Shown here: positions 56,135 through 64,000 of the stretch, one piece after another
How the letters are laid out: each line of letters starts with the position of its first letter
Numbering within the stretch: the stretch's first letter is position 1
Origin: Prochlorococcus sp. AG-442-N17
GTDB taxonomy: Bacteria; Cyanobacteriota; Cyanobacteriia; PCC-6307; Cyanobiaceae
Assembly: GCA_003212375.1 (NCBI GenBank)
Contig: QCPY01000004.1
Span: 24,238-88,237, forward strand
Reading direction: 5' to 3'
Length of the DNA: 64,000 bases
Position numbers and translations under genes: made by a program
Notes under the pieces: generated by a model
What the model was told of the DNA's origin: nothing
Seen by the model: the letters and a program-made list of their open reading frames with translations, nothing else
Databases searched by the model: none

Positions 56135-56356
56135 ATGACAAATTCAATTTTTAAAAAACAATTATCACCAATTAAACCAGGTGACCCAATAGATTATAAG
56201 GACGTAGAACTCCTTAAAAAATTTATAACTGAAAGAGGTAAAATATTACCGAGAAGAATGACTGGATTAACATCCAAACAACAAAGAGACCTTACATTAG
56301 CTGTCAAAAGAGCAAGAATAATGGCTTTATTGCCTTTTGTTAATCCAGAAGGATAA
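56135..56356 (+). CDS. rpsR: Ribosomal protein S18
   Basis: [60 protein letters not shown]. Confidence 0.98.
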   Translation: MTNSIFKKQLSPIKPGDPIDYKDVELLKKFITERGKILPRRMTGLTSKQQRDLTLAVKRARIMALLPFVNPEG

Positions 56357-56395
56357 TTCTATAAATAATAGTTACTTAAATAATATTTTAAATAT

Positions 56396-57580
56396 TTGAG
56401 AGATTTAACTAATTTAAAAACTTTTATTATCGATTCAGAAGATCCAAAAGAGATAGATGATGCCTTCTCATTGGAATTAATTGAAGGGAACATAAAAAAA
56501 TTATGGATACATATTAGTAATCCATGTAAATTATTTTCGACAGATTCTAAAATAGACATTGAGGCAAGATGTAAATGTAGCAGTTTATATTTAATTGATC
56601 AATACATTCCTATGCTTCCTTATGAAATAATTGAAAAGGCGAATTTAAATCAAAACAAATTTTCAGAAACAATTAGCGCGTCAATTATTTTTAATGATAA
56701 TGGTTCAATCAATAAATATGAAATAGTGGAGGCAATAATAAAACCTAAATATCAATTAACATATGATGATGCGGATGAAATTATTGACTTAGAACCTAAA
56801 GAAGAATTTGAAATTATTGAAATAAAAAACTTATTGATTAATAGTCTTAATTATCGTAAAACTCAAGGGGCAATTAATTTCGATATGCCAAGTTATAAAA
56901 TAAAAATTAACAATGATAAAGTTGAAATTCAAAGTATACATAAAAGTATCTCACAAACAATTGTTTCTGAATCAATGATATTAATGGGTTTTGTTACTAG
57001 TTTATATTTATTTGAAAATAATATAGCAACTCCTTACAGAACACATAAAATAAATTGTGATGCGTCAGGGATATTAGAAAAATATAAAGATAGCATTATA
57101 AAGTATTCAATATTAAAGCAATATATGGGTAAAAGTTATATTACTACGAAGGCTAATAAACATGAATCTTTAGGACTTGCAAAGTATACACAATGTACAT
57201 CACCACTTAGAAGATATTTAGATTTAATTGTTCAGAGACAAGTATTTAACAGTTTAACTAATATTGCTCTTTTAAATCATAATAAAATAAATGAAATAAT
57301 AGATATAACAAAAACTAAACAATCAGAAAACAATAATATTTATAAAAATGACCGATTAAAATATTTAAATAAATTTTTTTATAATGAAAAAAAAGAGTTT
57401 TATAAAATAATATTTATTAGATGGATTAATAATAAGAAAAATATTGCTTTAGTATATTTCCCAGAATATTCATTAGAACTTTTAATTGTATTGTACATAA
57501 CGATCGAAACATATACTAATAAAATATATAAAGTTAAATATAATTTAAATGATAATAATCTCCTGGAATTTATTCACTAA
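56396..57580 (+). CDS. RNB-domain exoribonuclease (RNase II/VacB-like), short form, TTG start
   Basis: FIIDSEDPKEIDDAFSLE; INFDMPSYKIKI; AKYTQCTSPLRRYLDLIVQRQ. Confidence 0.88.
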   Translation: MRDLTNLKTFIIDSEDPKEIDDAFSLELIEGNIKKLWIHISNPCKLFSTDSKIDIEARCKCSSLYLIDQYIPMLPYEIIEKANLNQNKFSETISASIIFNDNGSINKYEIVEAIIKPKYQLTYDDADEIIDLEPKEEFEIIEIKNLLINSLNYRKTQGAINFDMPSYKIKINNDKVEIQSIHKSISQTIVSESMILMGFVTSLYLFENNIATPYRTHKINCDASGILEKYKDSIIKYSILKQYMGKSYITTKANKHESLGLAKYTQCTSPLRRYLDLIVQRQVFNSLTNIALLNHNKINEIIDITKTKQSENNNIYKNDRLKYLNKFFYNEKKEFYKIIFIRWINNKKNIALVYFPEYSLELLIVLYITIETYTNKIYKVKYNLNDNNLLEFIH

Positions 57581-57641
57581 ATAAAAAAAATCATTGGCCT
57601 ATTGTAGATATTTAATTTGTTAATATAAAAGAAAAGATATT

Positions 57642-59177
57642 ATGAGTTTTGTAATTACTACACCTTTATATTATGTAAATGACAAACCACATTTGGGAAG
57701 CATATATACTACGCTCATTTGTGATTCAATAGCAAGATATAAAAGGCTTACTGGAGAAGAAGTGATTTTTATAACTGGAGTAGATGAACATGGTTTAAAG
57801 ATACAAAGAACGGCTAGTAATAAAAACGTTGATCCTCAAACTCATTGTGATGAAATATCAAATATCTTTATACAAAATTGGAAAGATTGGGACATATCAC
57901 ATAATAAATTTGTAAGAACAAGCTCTAAAAATCATGAATTTATCGTTAATGAATTTTACAAAAGAGTAAGGAATTCTGATGATATTTATATGGGACTCCA
58001 AAAAGGTTGGTATTGCGTAGGTTGTGAAGAATTTAAAGATAATCCAGATAACTCACCAACACATAAATGTCCAATACATCAGAAAATATTAGAATGGAAA
58101 AATGAAGAAAATCTCTTTTTTAGATTGTCTAAATACCAATCTCAAATTGAAAATCTTATTAGTGACCCTACATTTATTCAACCAAAGGAAAGACGAAATG
58201 AAATTATCAATTTTGTATCTAAAGGTTTAAAAGACTTCTCAATATCTAGAACAAATGTATCGTGGGGAATACCTGTACCTGATATCAAAAATCATACGTT
58301 TTATGTCTGGTTTGATGCCCTTCTTGGTTATGTTAGTGCAATCAGCCAAGACATGAATAATCCATCATTGGAAGATTCAATAAATAATGGTTGGCCTGCT
58401 GATATTCATTTAATAGGGAAAGATATATTGAGGTTCCATGCTGTCTATTGGCCTGCAATGCTTCTTTCTGCTGGTATGAAGTTACCTAAAAAAGTATTCG
58501 GTCATGGCTTTCTAACTAGAGAAGGTCAAAAAATGGGGAAAAGCTTAGGCAATGTATTAGATCCAAATCTTCTATTATCGAAATACGGAAAAGAAGCCGT
58601 TAGATGGTATCTTTTAAAAGATATTTCATTGGGTAATGATGGAGATTTTCAAAACAAAAGATTTGTAGACATTATCAACAATGATTTAGCTAATACAATA
58701 GGTAATTTATTAAATAGAACATCTTCAATGTCTAGAAAATGGTTTGATAATAAAGTTCCCGATATTGAAGGAGTAAGTAATGACACTAAATTAGCGTTAT
58801 GTACGAAAAAAACAGTAGAAAATTACATAATACATTTCAATAACTATGAATTAGATTTAGCAGCTAATGATGTTCTTAATCTTGCAATTAATACAAATTT
58901 ATACCTTAATGAAAAACAACCCTGGTTATTGATCAAAGATAAAAATAAAATTTCTTCCGTCGGAAATATTATTTATAACGTACTAGAAAGTACTAGAATA
59001 ATTGGTTTACTATTATTGCCATTGTTGCCTGATTTATCAACAAAAATAGATATTCAATTAGGAAAATCATATGAAAAAGAAAAATCATGGAGTAAACAAT
59101 TAAATTGGGGATTATTAAAAAATAAATCAATCTTACCCGCCCCAAGTCCAATAATAGAAAAGCTTGAATATGAATAG
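57642..59177 (+). CDS. metG: Methionyl-tRNA synthetase
   Basis: TTPLYYVNDKPHLGSIYTTLICDSIARYKRL; GVDEHGLKIQ; GQKMGKSLGNVLDP. Confidence 0.96.
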   Translation: MSFVITTPLYYVNDKPHLGSIYTTLICDSIARYKRLTGEEVIFITGVDEHGLKIQRTASNKNVDPQTHCDEISNIFIQNWKDWDISHNKFVRTSSKNHEFIVNEFYKRVRNSDDIYMGLQKGWYCVGCEEFKDNPDNSPTHKCPIHQKILEWKNEENLFFRLSKYQSQIENLISDPTFIQPKERRNEIINFVSKGLKDFSISRTNVSWGIPVPDIKNHTFYVWFDALLGYVSAISQDMNNPSLEDSINNGWPADIHLIGKDILRFHAVYWPAMLLSAGMKLPKKVFGHGFLTREGQKMGKSLGNVLDPNLLLSKYGKEAVRWYLLKDISLGNDGDFQNKRFVDIINNDLANTIGNLLNRTSSMSRKWFDNKVPDIEGVSNDTKLALCTKKTVENYIIHFNNYELDLAANDVLNLAINTNLYLNEKQPWLLIKDKNKISSVGNIIYNVLESTRIIGLLLLPLLPDLSTKIDIQLGKSYEKEKSWSKQLNWGLLKNKSILPAPSPIIEKLEYE

Positions 59178-59793
59178 AATTTATAAACTTTTACTTTTAA
59201 TATCAATAACCATTACAGGATGTAAAAGTAGTGAAATAAACAATAACACAATCAGTCAAAGTATTAATAGTTTATATATGAATATATTCTCTAAAGAAGG
59301 AAAGAAAGTACTTACTATAAAAAGCCCATACTCTAATTACGACAATATAAATAATACTTTTAATCTAAAAGAAACTACAATAACTATGTACAATAATAAT
59401 AAAAGTGAATATATTATCACTTCAGACAAATCAAAACTATCTAATAATAATAAACTGGTAGAATTAAATGGTAATGTTCTAATCAAATCTATTAAAGAGG
59501 AAGATAAATTATATTCAAATAATTTTATTTGGGATATTGAAAAATCTGAGTTTTTCTTATTTGGAAATGTTAATTTTAAAAATTACTCAATTAGCTTAAG
59601 TTCAGATAAAGCAATTTTTAATAAAACAAAAAATATTATTGAATTCTTTAATCCAGTAAAATATATCGTAAGCGACAGAAATAATCAAAGTGGGTATGAA
59701 GTTAAGTCGGAAAATGCTTATTATAATATCAATACAAAATCTGTAATTTTCAAATCTAAAGAACAAAAAGTTCGTTCTAACATATATTTTTAA
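59164..59793 (+). CDS. LptC-like putative lipoprotein
   Basis: Lipobox-like ISITITGCKSS; LptC-like repeats (KLVELNGNVLIKS, SEFFLFGNVNFKN); overlaps metG 3' end. Confidence 0.72.
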   Translation: MNMNRIYKLLLLISITITGCKSSEINNNTISQSINSLYMNIFSKEGKKVLTIKSPYSNYDNINNTFNLKETTITMYNNNKSEYIITSDKSKLSNNNKLVELNGNVLIKSIKEEDKLYSNNFIWDIEKSEFFLFGNVNFKNYSISLSSDKAIFNKTKNIIEFFNPVKYIVSDRNNQSGYEVKSENAYYNINTKSVIFKSKEQKVRSNIYF

Positions 59794-60416
59794 AAACTAT
59801 TTTTTAAAAATATATTGTTCAATTTTTTGCACCAATTATTTATCCATTTTTCATCTGAAGTTGTAAAACATTTAGGACTCCAGCCTCCTATTAAAATGAA
59901 TGATTTTTTATTTATTGGGACAATAATAATAGAGGGTACATTTGGGCAAAAGCTAAAAAATTCATCCCTTCCAGGGTAAAACTTTGTGTTTGCTAAAGAA
60001 ATTAATTTCATATTTTTAACCGATCTTATACAAGTTTCGCCTGGAATGAAAACATCATTTGAGATAATACCTCTTCTTAAAATATTTTTACCATCATTGT
60101 GTATTAATAATGTTGCTGCAGCTGTTGAAGTTAAAATTGCCTCTGATCCCCATGCCAATTCATCTAAAATTTCTGTTGGCATATCAGAATCAAACTGAAA
60201 TTTGTTTTCTCCTTCTAATTCAACTCGATCTGATATGTTTGGATTAAACTGTTTAAATAAAAAACCTATTAAAACAATTATTACTGATGATATTGCAGAT
60301 AAAATTTGTGCTCTTTCAAATGCAGGGGAAATTGTATCTATCGAAAAAAAATTTCCTAATTGAAAGAAAAAAAGTATAGAACCAATAATAATTAGTGTTT
60401 TACCATTGAAATTCAT
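59790..60416 (-). CDS. CCB2/CCB4-like cofactor assembly of complex C protein (DUF2930-like)
   Basis: N-terminal TM segments, LDELAWGSEAILTSTAAATLLIHNDGKNILRRG...PGETCIRSVKNMKLISLANTKFYPGRDEF. Confidence 0.65.
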   Translation of the reverse strand: MNFNGKTLIIIGSILFFFQLGNFFSIDTISPAFERAQILSAISSVIIVLIGFLFKQFNPNISDRVELEGENKFQFDSDMPTEILDELAWGSEAILTSTAAATLLIHNDGKNILRRGIISNDVFIPGETCIRSVKNMKLISLANTKFYPGRDEFFSFCPNVPSIIIVPINKKSFILIGGWSPKCFTTSDEKWINNWCKKLNNIFLKNSF

Positions 60417-60529
60417 ACATATATAATAAAATTAGCTTAATTATTATTATCAGTAATTATATTGGATTGTCATATCAAAGAAACTTAGAGTTATAGTTTA
60501 TTATTATATAATCGACCAAAAAACAAAAA

Positions 60530-60841
60530 ATGAAAAAGTATTTTTATAAAACCTTTTTTTCACTCTTGATGATGGGTATTTTTTTTATTGGACTTCCAAT
60601 AAGAGCATATGCAAATACTTTAAATAACATTAATAAATTATTTATAGTTAGTCAGCAAAAATCGACTATTAACTATGAGAAAAGTCAACCATCTTCAATT
60701 GATAATCCCGTCGTAGATCCCAATTTTAATACTATGAGAGCTCAAGATGCGGAGAGTTCAACAGCTACATATATTGTTATAGGCTTATTAGTTGCCGCTA
60801 CAATCATTCCTCTGGCAACATGGTGGTATTTCTCTAAGTAA
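60530..60841 (+). CDS. Hypothetical protein with signal peptide and C-terminal TM segment
   Basis: MKKYFYKTFFSLLMMGIFFIGLPIRAYA...ATYIVIGLLVAATIIPLATWWYFSK. Confidence 0.65.
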   Translation: MKKYFYKTFFSLLMMGIFFIGLPIRAYANTLNNINKLFIVSQQKSTINYEKSQPSSIDNPVVDPNFNTMRAQDAESSTATYIVIGLLVAATIIPLATWWYFSK

Positions 60842-60850
60842 AATATTTCT

Positions 60851-61399
60851 ATGGACCTAGATGACAATAATTGTTCAAAAATCATATTCATAACAGGTGG
60901 TACAAAGAGCGGAAAAAGTGAATTTGCGGAATACTTTGGAAGAAAAGTAAATAATCTAACTTACATAGCACTTTCTGAACCAAGAACAGAAGATATTAGT
61001 TGGCAAAAAAAAATTCTACTTCATCGTAAAAGAAGACCTAAAGAATGGAAATTAGTTGAAACTAATAATCTAATTAATGCATTAAAAATTGAGAATGGTC
61101 CAGTCTTAATAGATTCGATTGGTGGTTTTGTGATGGAGAGTATAAATAAAATTGATGATGAATGGATTGAAAAGATATATTTGCTTTTAGATCTTTTAAA
61201 GAAGAGGATAAAGACAACCATCATAGTAGGGGAGCAAGTAGGTTGGAGTTTAGTCTCAGAATATGAAGTTGGTAATATATATATTGAAAGGATTGGAGAA
61301 CTTCAAAAAAAAATTAGTAAGATTTCCGGAGAGAACTGGCTGACATTAAATGGTAGAGCTATAAAATTAGATAATATAAGTTTTGAAATACCCTCCTAG
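60851..61399 (+). CDS. cobU: Adenosylcobinamide kinase/guanylyltransferase
   Basis: IIFITGGTKSGKSEFAEYFGRK; HRKRRPKEWKLVET; VGWSLVSEYEVGNIYIERIGELQKKIS. Confidence 0.88.
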   Translation: MDLDDNNCSKIIFITGGTKSGKSEFAEYFGRKVNNLTYIALSEPRTEDISWQKKILLHRKRRPKEWKLVETNNLINALKIENGPVLIDSIGGFVMESINKIDDEWIEKIYLLLDLLKKRIKTTIIVGEQVGWSLVSEYEVGNIYIERIGELQKKISKISGENWLTLNGRAIKLDNISFEIPS

Positions 61400-61402
61400 A
61401 CA

Positions 61403-61885
61403 TTGGAAATATCCCTCTTTGAACCTCGCATTCCTCAAAATACTGGAAGCATAGCCAGAACCTGTGCCGCTTTTGATATCACATTAAATTTGATAGAGCC
61501 ATTAGGTTTTAAGTTGGAAGATAAATATTTGAAAAGAGCCGGCCTAGATTATTGGCCTTTGGTAAAATTAAAAAATTATCCCAATTTTACAAATTTTAAG
61601 GAATCAAAAAAAAATAAGAGAATTATCGCTTTCAGCAAAAAAAATGGTATCTACTTGAAAAACTTTAAATTCCTTAATGATGATATCTTATTATTCGGCA
61701 GGGAAGATACAGGATTACCTGATACCGTTATTCAGGGTAGTGATTCATTAATATCAATTTTTATGCCCAATAACGAATTAATAAGTAAAAATAAAAAAGG
61801 AGTTAGGAGTCTTAATTTATCCGTAGCATGTGGAATCGCAATATATGAGGCTTATAAACAAATAAATTTTCAAAATGGCAATTAA
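61403..61885 (+). CDS. trmL: tRNA (cytidine(34)-2'-O)-methyltransferase, SPOUT family (TTG start)
   Basis: ISLFEPRIPQNTGSIARTCAAFD; LKRAGLDYW; LLFGREDTGLP; GVRSLNLSVACGIAIYEAYKQ. Confidence 0.92.
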   Translation: MEISLFEPRIPQNTGSIARTCAAFDITLNLIEPLGFKLEDKYLKRAGLDYWPLVKLKNYPNFTNFKESKKNKRIIAFSKKNGIYLKNFKFLNDDILLFGREDTGLPDTVIQGSDSLISIFMPNNELISKNKKGVRSLNLSVACGIAIYEAYKQINFQNGN

Positions 61886-61914
61886 GACAAGTCATGAATT
61901 AAAATAAAAGACAT

Positions 61915-61988
<74 letters not shown>

Positions 61989-61997
61989 CTATTTATA

Positions 61998-62010
61998 AAG
62001 TGTGACACTT
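61998..62010. promoter_or_regulatory. Palindromic site 1, AAGTGTGACACTT (AGTG-N3-CACT)
   Basis: Perfect inverted repeat overlapping the stop codon of the RHH-like ORF. Confidence 0.5.
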
Positions 62011-62377
62011 AGGTTTTATAATTTTTTTTGTTTTTGTTCATGATGTTCTTAAAAAATCTATATTCAATAAATTGGTTGATCATTTGAACCTCATCATTTA
62101 TATAATCTTTATCTAAATAAAAATTATCATTCACCATATCTTCCTTACTATTGAAATGATCATTATTAAAAATTGATGATTTATTATAATCAATTGCTTC
62201 ATCATTAGATATATTATCAAGGCGACTATTTAACATTCCTCTAGAATTAAGAGCTTCTTCTACTAAAATCCCTGTAACTTTTGACTGACTTAATTTATTA
62301 TTTTTACATATTTGGTCTATGATACTTTGAACTTCTTGGCGTGGTAAAAACCCAATTCTTTTTCTTTGAGTGGGCAT
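62009..62377 (-). CDS. RHH-like (CopG/Arc-type) putative DNA-binding protein
   Basis: QRKRIGFLPRQEVQSIIDQICKNNKLSQSKVTGILVEEALNSRG resembles an RHH; Asn/Asp-rich tail. Confidence 0.65.
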   Translation of the reverse strand: MPTQRKRIGFLPRQEVQSIIDQICKNNKLSQSKVTGILVEEALNSRGMLNSRLDNISNDEAIDYNKSSIFNNDHFNSKEDMVNDNFYLDKDYINDEVQMINQFIEYRFFKNIMNKNKKNYKT

Positions 62378-62388
62378 CAGAAGAATTT

Positions 62389-62399
62389 ATTGTGACACT
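62389..62399. promoter_or_regulatory. Palindromic site 2, ATTGTGACACT
   Basis: One mismatch to site 1; 12 bp upstream of the RHH-like ORF start. Confidence 0.5.
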
Positions 62400-62410
62400 T
62401 GCATATTATT

Positions 62411-62421
62411 AGTGTTGCACT
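62411..62421. promoter_or_regulatory. Palindromic site 3, AGTGTTGCACT
   Basis: Inverted repeat TAGTG-TTG-CACTA, same AGTG-N3-CACT arms, between a TTGACT box (62434-62439, minus strand) and the ORF. Confidence 0.5.
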
Positions 62422-62448
62422 ATATTAAATTTAAGTCAATAATAATTT

Positions 62449-62601
62449 ATGCATATTTTTATAATTCCTATTGGTTTTCTACTATGGTATTTAGCTTATG
62501 AGGCCAAGCCAATAAATAATGATGAAGCGACAAATATATGGGAAGAAGAAAAATTTATTAAAAGGACAAAACTTCTAAATATTCTCAAAGATAGTTTTTG
62601 A
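62449..62601 (+). CDS. Small hypothetical TM protein (50 aa)
   Basis: Read by eye: MHIFIIPIGFLLWYLAYEAKPINNDEATNIWEEEKFIKRTKLLNILKDSF; not in ORF track. Confidence 0.5.
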   Translation: MHIFIIPIGFLLWYLAYEAKPINNDEATNIWEEEKFIKRTKLLNILKDSF

Positions 62602-62638
62602 ATGATTTAGCTATAATTGATATATTACAAATGATGCT

Positions 62639-62797
62639 ATGAATTTAAAAGAAAGAGGAGTAACCGTTGGGGATCTATTAATTATTTCAATAATTTTAAT
62701 TTCAACAATTTTTTTTATTAATAAATTCAAAGATAGTAATAAACAAACTCAAATTAATATGAATCAAAACTATATTTCTGCCATTATGATAGCTTAA
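62639..62797 (+). CDS. Small hypothetical TM protein (52 aa)
   Basis: Read by eye: MNLKERGVTVGDLLIISIILISTIFFINKFKDSNKQTQINMNQNYISAIMIA; not in ORF track. Confidence 0.6.
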   Translation: MNLKERGVTVGDLLIISIILISTIFFINKFKDSNKQTQINMNQNYISAIMIA

Positions 62798-62802
62798 CTT
62801 TT

Positions 62803-62955
62803 TTATGCAAAAGGGAATTCTATCCCTTTTCCATTATAAAATCTATCGAGCATTATTTCTTTACTTGCCTGACTTACCTTGCAATATTCTGAACTTGCTA
62901 AAATTTCTAAAGATTGTTTCTTTGTTACTTTATGTAGAAAAGATTTATCTATCAT
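62803..62955 (-). CDS. Small hypothetical protein (50 aa)
   Basis: Read by eye: MIDKSFLHKVTKKQSLEILASSEYCKVSQASKEIMLDRFYNGKGIEFPFA; convergent with the previous ORF. Confidence 0.5.
   Translation of the reverse strand: MIDKSFLHKVTKKQSLEILASSEYCKVSQASKEIMLDRFYNGKGIEFPFA
62809..62830. terminator. Hairpin, possible bidirectional terminator between convergent small ORFs
   Basis: AAAAGGGA-ATTCTA-TCCCTTTT, perfect 8-bp stem, 6-nt loop. Confidence 0.5.
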
Positions 62956-63018
62956 TTCAATATTATTTTTTTAATAGTATTAGTATTCTTTATAAGTGCC
63001 GTTATTTTTTATAATTAT

Positions 63019-63186
63019 TTAATATTTAGATTTAAGGTATTCCCATTTCATATTCTCTTTTAATTCTTTTAAATTGCTAGATATTTCTGCTAAGTTAACA
63101 ATCTGAAGGATCTGACTCTTATTTAATCTATCTGAAGCGATAATTATATTTACCATCTCAAGGACTTTGGGATCAGTAAGATTCAT
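63019..63186 (-). CDS. Small helical hypothetical protein (55 aa)
   Basis: Read by eye: MNLTDPKVLEMVNIIIASDRLNKSQILQIVNLAEISSNLKELKENMKWEYLKSKY; not in ORF track. Confidence 0.5.
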   Translation of the reverse strand: MNLTDPKVLEMVNIIIASDRLNKSQILQIVNLAEISSNLKELKENMKWEYLKSKY

Positions 63187-63392
63187 ACTAATTTTTTTTT
63201 CTATTAATACTCTTTATGCTAAATATAGTTTCTGTTTTTTTGTTATTAAATATTCTTTAAAATAATTATTCATTGTTTAATAATAAATTTTTTTTTTAAA
63301 AAATTATAAACCGTACAAAATAATTACTTATTATCAAAAAAAATTGAAAACCCATTTTTAATTCTTTTCGTTTAATGTAAAAGAAACTTTTA

Positions 63393-63563
63393 ATGAATAA
63401 AAACAAAACAACTAACTACATAAGTAGAGATGAAGCAAATCAAATGATTGAAAATGCCTTACGAAGGCATAATAGAAGATCTACCATAATATCAAGTGTA
63501 CTAGGATGGATTTTAATAGGGGGTTATTCATTCGGTTTATTTCAAGCAGTACAGAACGTCTAG
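63393..63563 (+). CDS. Small single-TM hypothetical protein (56 aa)
   Basis: Read by eye: MNKNKTTNYISRDEANQMIENALRRHNRRSTIISSVLGWILIGGYSFGLFQAVQNV; not in ORF track. Confidence 0.6.
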   Translation: MNKNKTTNYISRDEANQMIENALRRHNRRSTIISSVLGWILIGGYSFGLFQAVQNV

Positions 63564-63618
63564 AGATAATATCTCTGGTCACATTAAATGATAAATTTAA
63601 TAAAGTTAAATAAATGTC

Positions 63619-63837
63619 ATGAGGGAATATATCTATACAAATTTAAAAGTAATAAAAAACCATATAAACAAGAGAATTAAAAAGGTCTCTAAATCAAATT
63701 ATAATTCAATAAAAGAAGAATTTAAAGAATGGGATGATACCTGTTTTGATAATGAATTAATTTGGACACTACCAGATTTAACAAAAATTGAAAGATGTCA
63801 AAACTTTTGTAGATCAATTAAAAAGAAGATTAGATAA
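63619..63837 (+). CDS. Small hypothetical protein (72 aa)
   Basis: MREYIYTNLKVIKNHINKRIKKVSKSNYNSIKEEFKEWDDTCFDNELIWTLPDLTKIERCQNFCRSIKKKIR. Confidence 0.5.
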   Translation: MREYIYTNLKVIKNHINKRIKKVSKSNYNSIKEEFKEWDDTCFDNELIWTLPDLTKIERCQNFCRSIKKKIR

Positions 63838-63842
63838 AGAAT

Positions 63843-64000
63843 TTACTCACCCAAATGAATATTATTAACCTTTAAATAAAAATACCCAGCAAAACCTACT
63901 ACATTTAATATCAAGACAAATAACCATGCATTGATTGGTTGATCAGGATCTATTTTTTTGATTTTGAGTCTTGTTTTTAGCTTCTCAAGGTAATTTGACA
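63843..64000 (-). CDS. Small single-TM hypothetical protein, N-terminus beyond window end
   Basis: Minus-strand frame SNYLEKLKTRLKIKKIDPDQPINAWLFVLILNVVGFAGYFYLKVNNIHLGE*, open to 64000. Confidence 0.55.
   Translation of the reverse strand, partial: SNYLEKLKTRLKIKKIDPDQPINAWLFVLILNVVGFAGYFYLKVNNIHLGE

Noticed and set aside
62805-63014. 69-aa plus-strand ORF
   Set aside because: Lies opposite the more plausible minus-strand small ORF 62803-62955; composition looks like antisense read-through.
63562-63576. Inverted repeat AGAGAT-AAT-ATCTCT after the 63393-63563 ORF
   Set aside because: Short AT-rich stem with 3-nt loop and no U-run; expected by chance at this base composition.

Overview
AT-rich 64 kb window from a streamlined marine picocyanobacterial chromosome. 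The gene set and protein style point to Prochlorococcus, probably a high-light clade; this lineage call is inference, not a search result. Most of it is dense core housekeeping: glnA (truncated at the left edge), tadA, lspA, bioY, pyk, ilvA, dxs, psaK, rpmB, htpG, dnaK/dnaJ, ribBA, argC, purN, pgi, leuS, dapF, coaD, uvrC, hemJ, cobN, ilvE, metH, pheT, rpmG-rpsR, metG, cobU, trmL, plus tRNA-Ser(GGA) and tRNA-Met(CAT). No CRISPR array, transposase, integrase or rRNA was seen. The most unusual signals are: (1) a ribbon-helix-helix (RHH)/J-domain fusion protein followed by three copies of a phased pentamer array AGACT-N7-AGTCT-N7-AGTCT, two direct and one inverted, around a small secreted-protein ORF; (2) a small RHH-like gene next to tRNA-Met bracketed by three AGTG-N3-CACT palindromes; (3) a textbook NtcA-type promoter (GTA-N8-TAC-N22-TAN3T) at glnA; (4) an scpB reading frame with no ATG/GTG/TTG at a plausible start; (5) a run of very short ORFs in the last 2 kb, most of them absent from the supplied ORF track.
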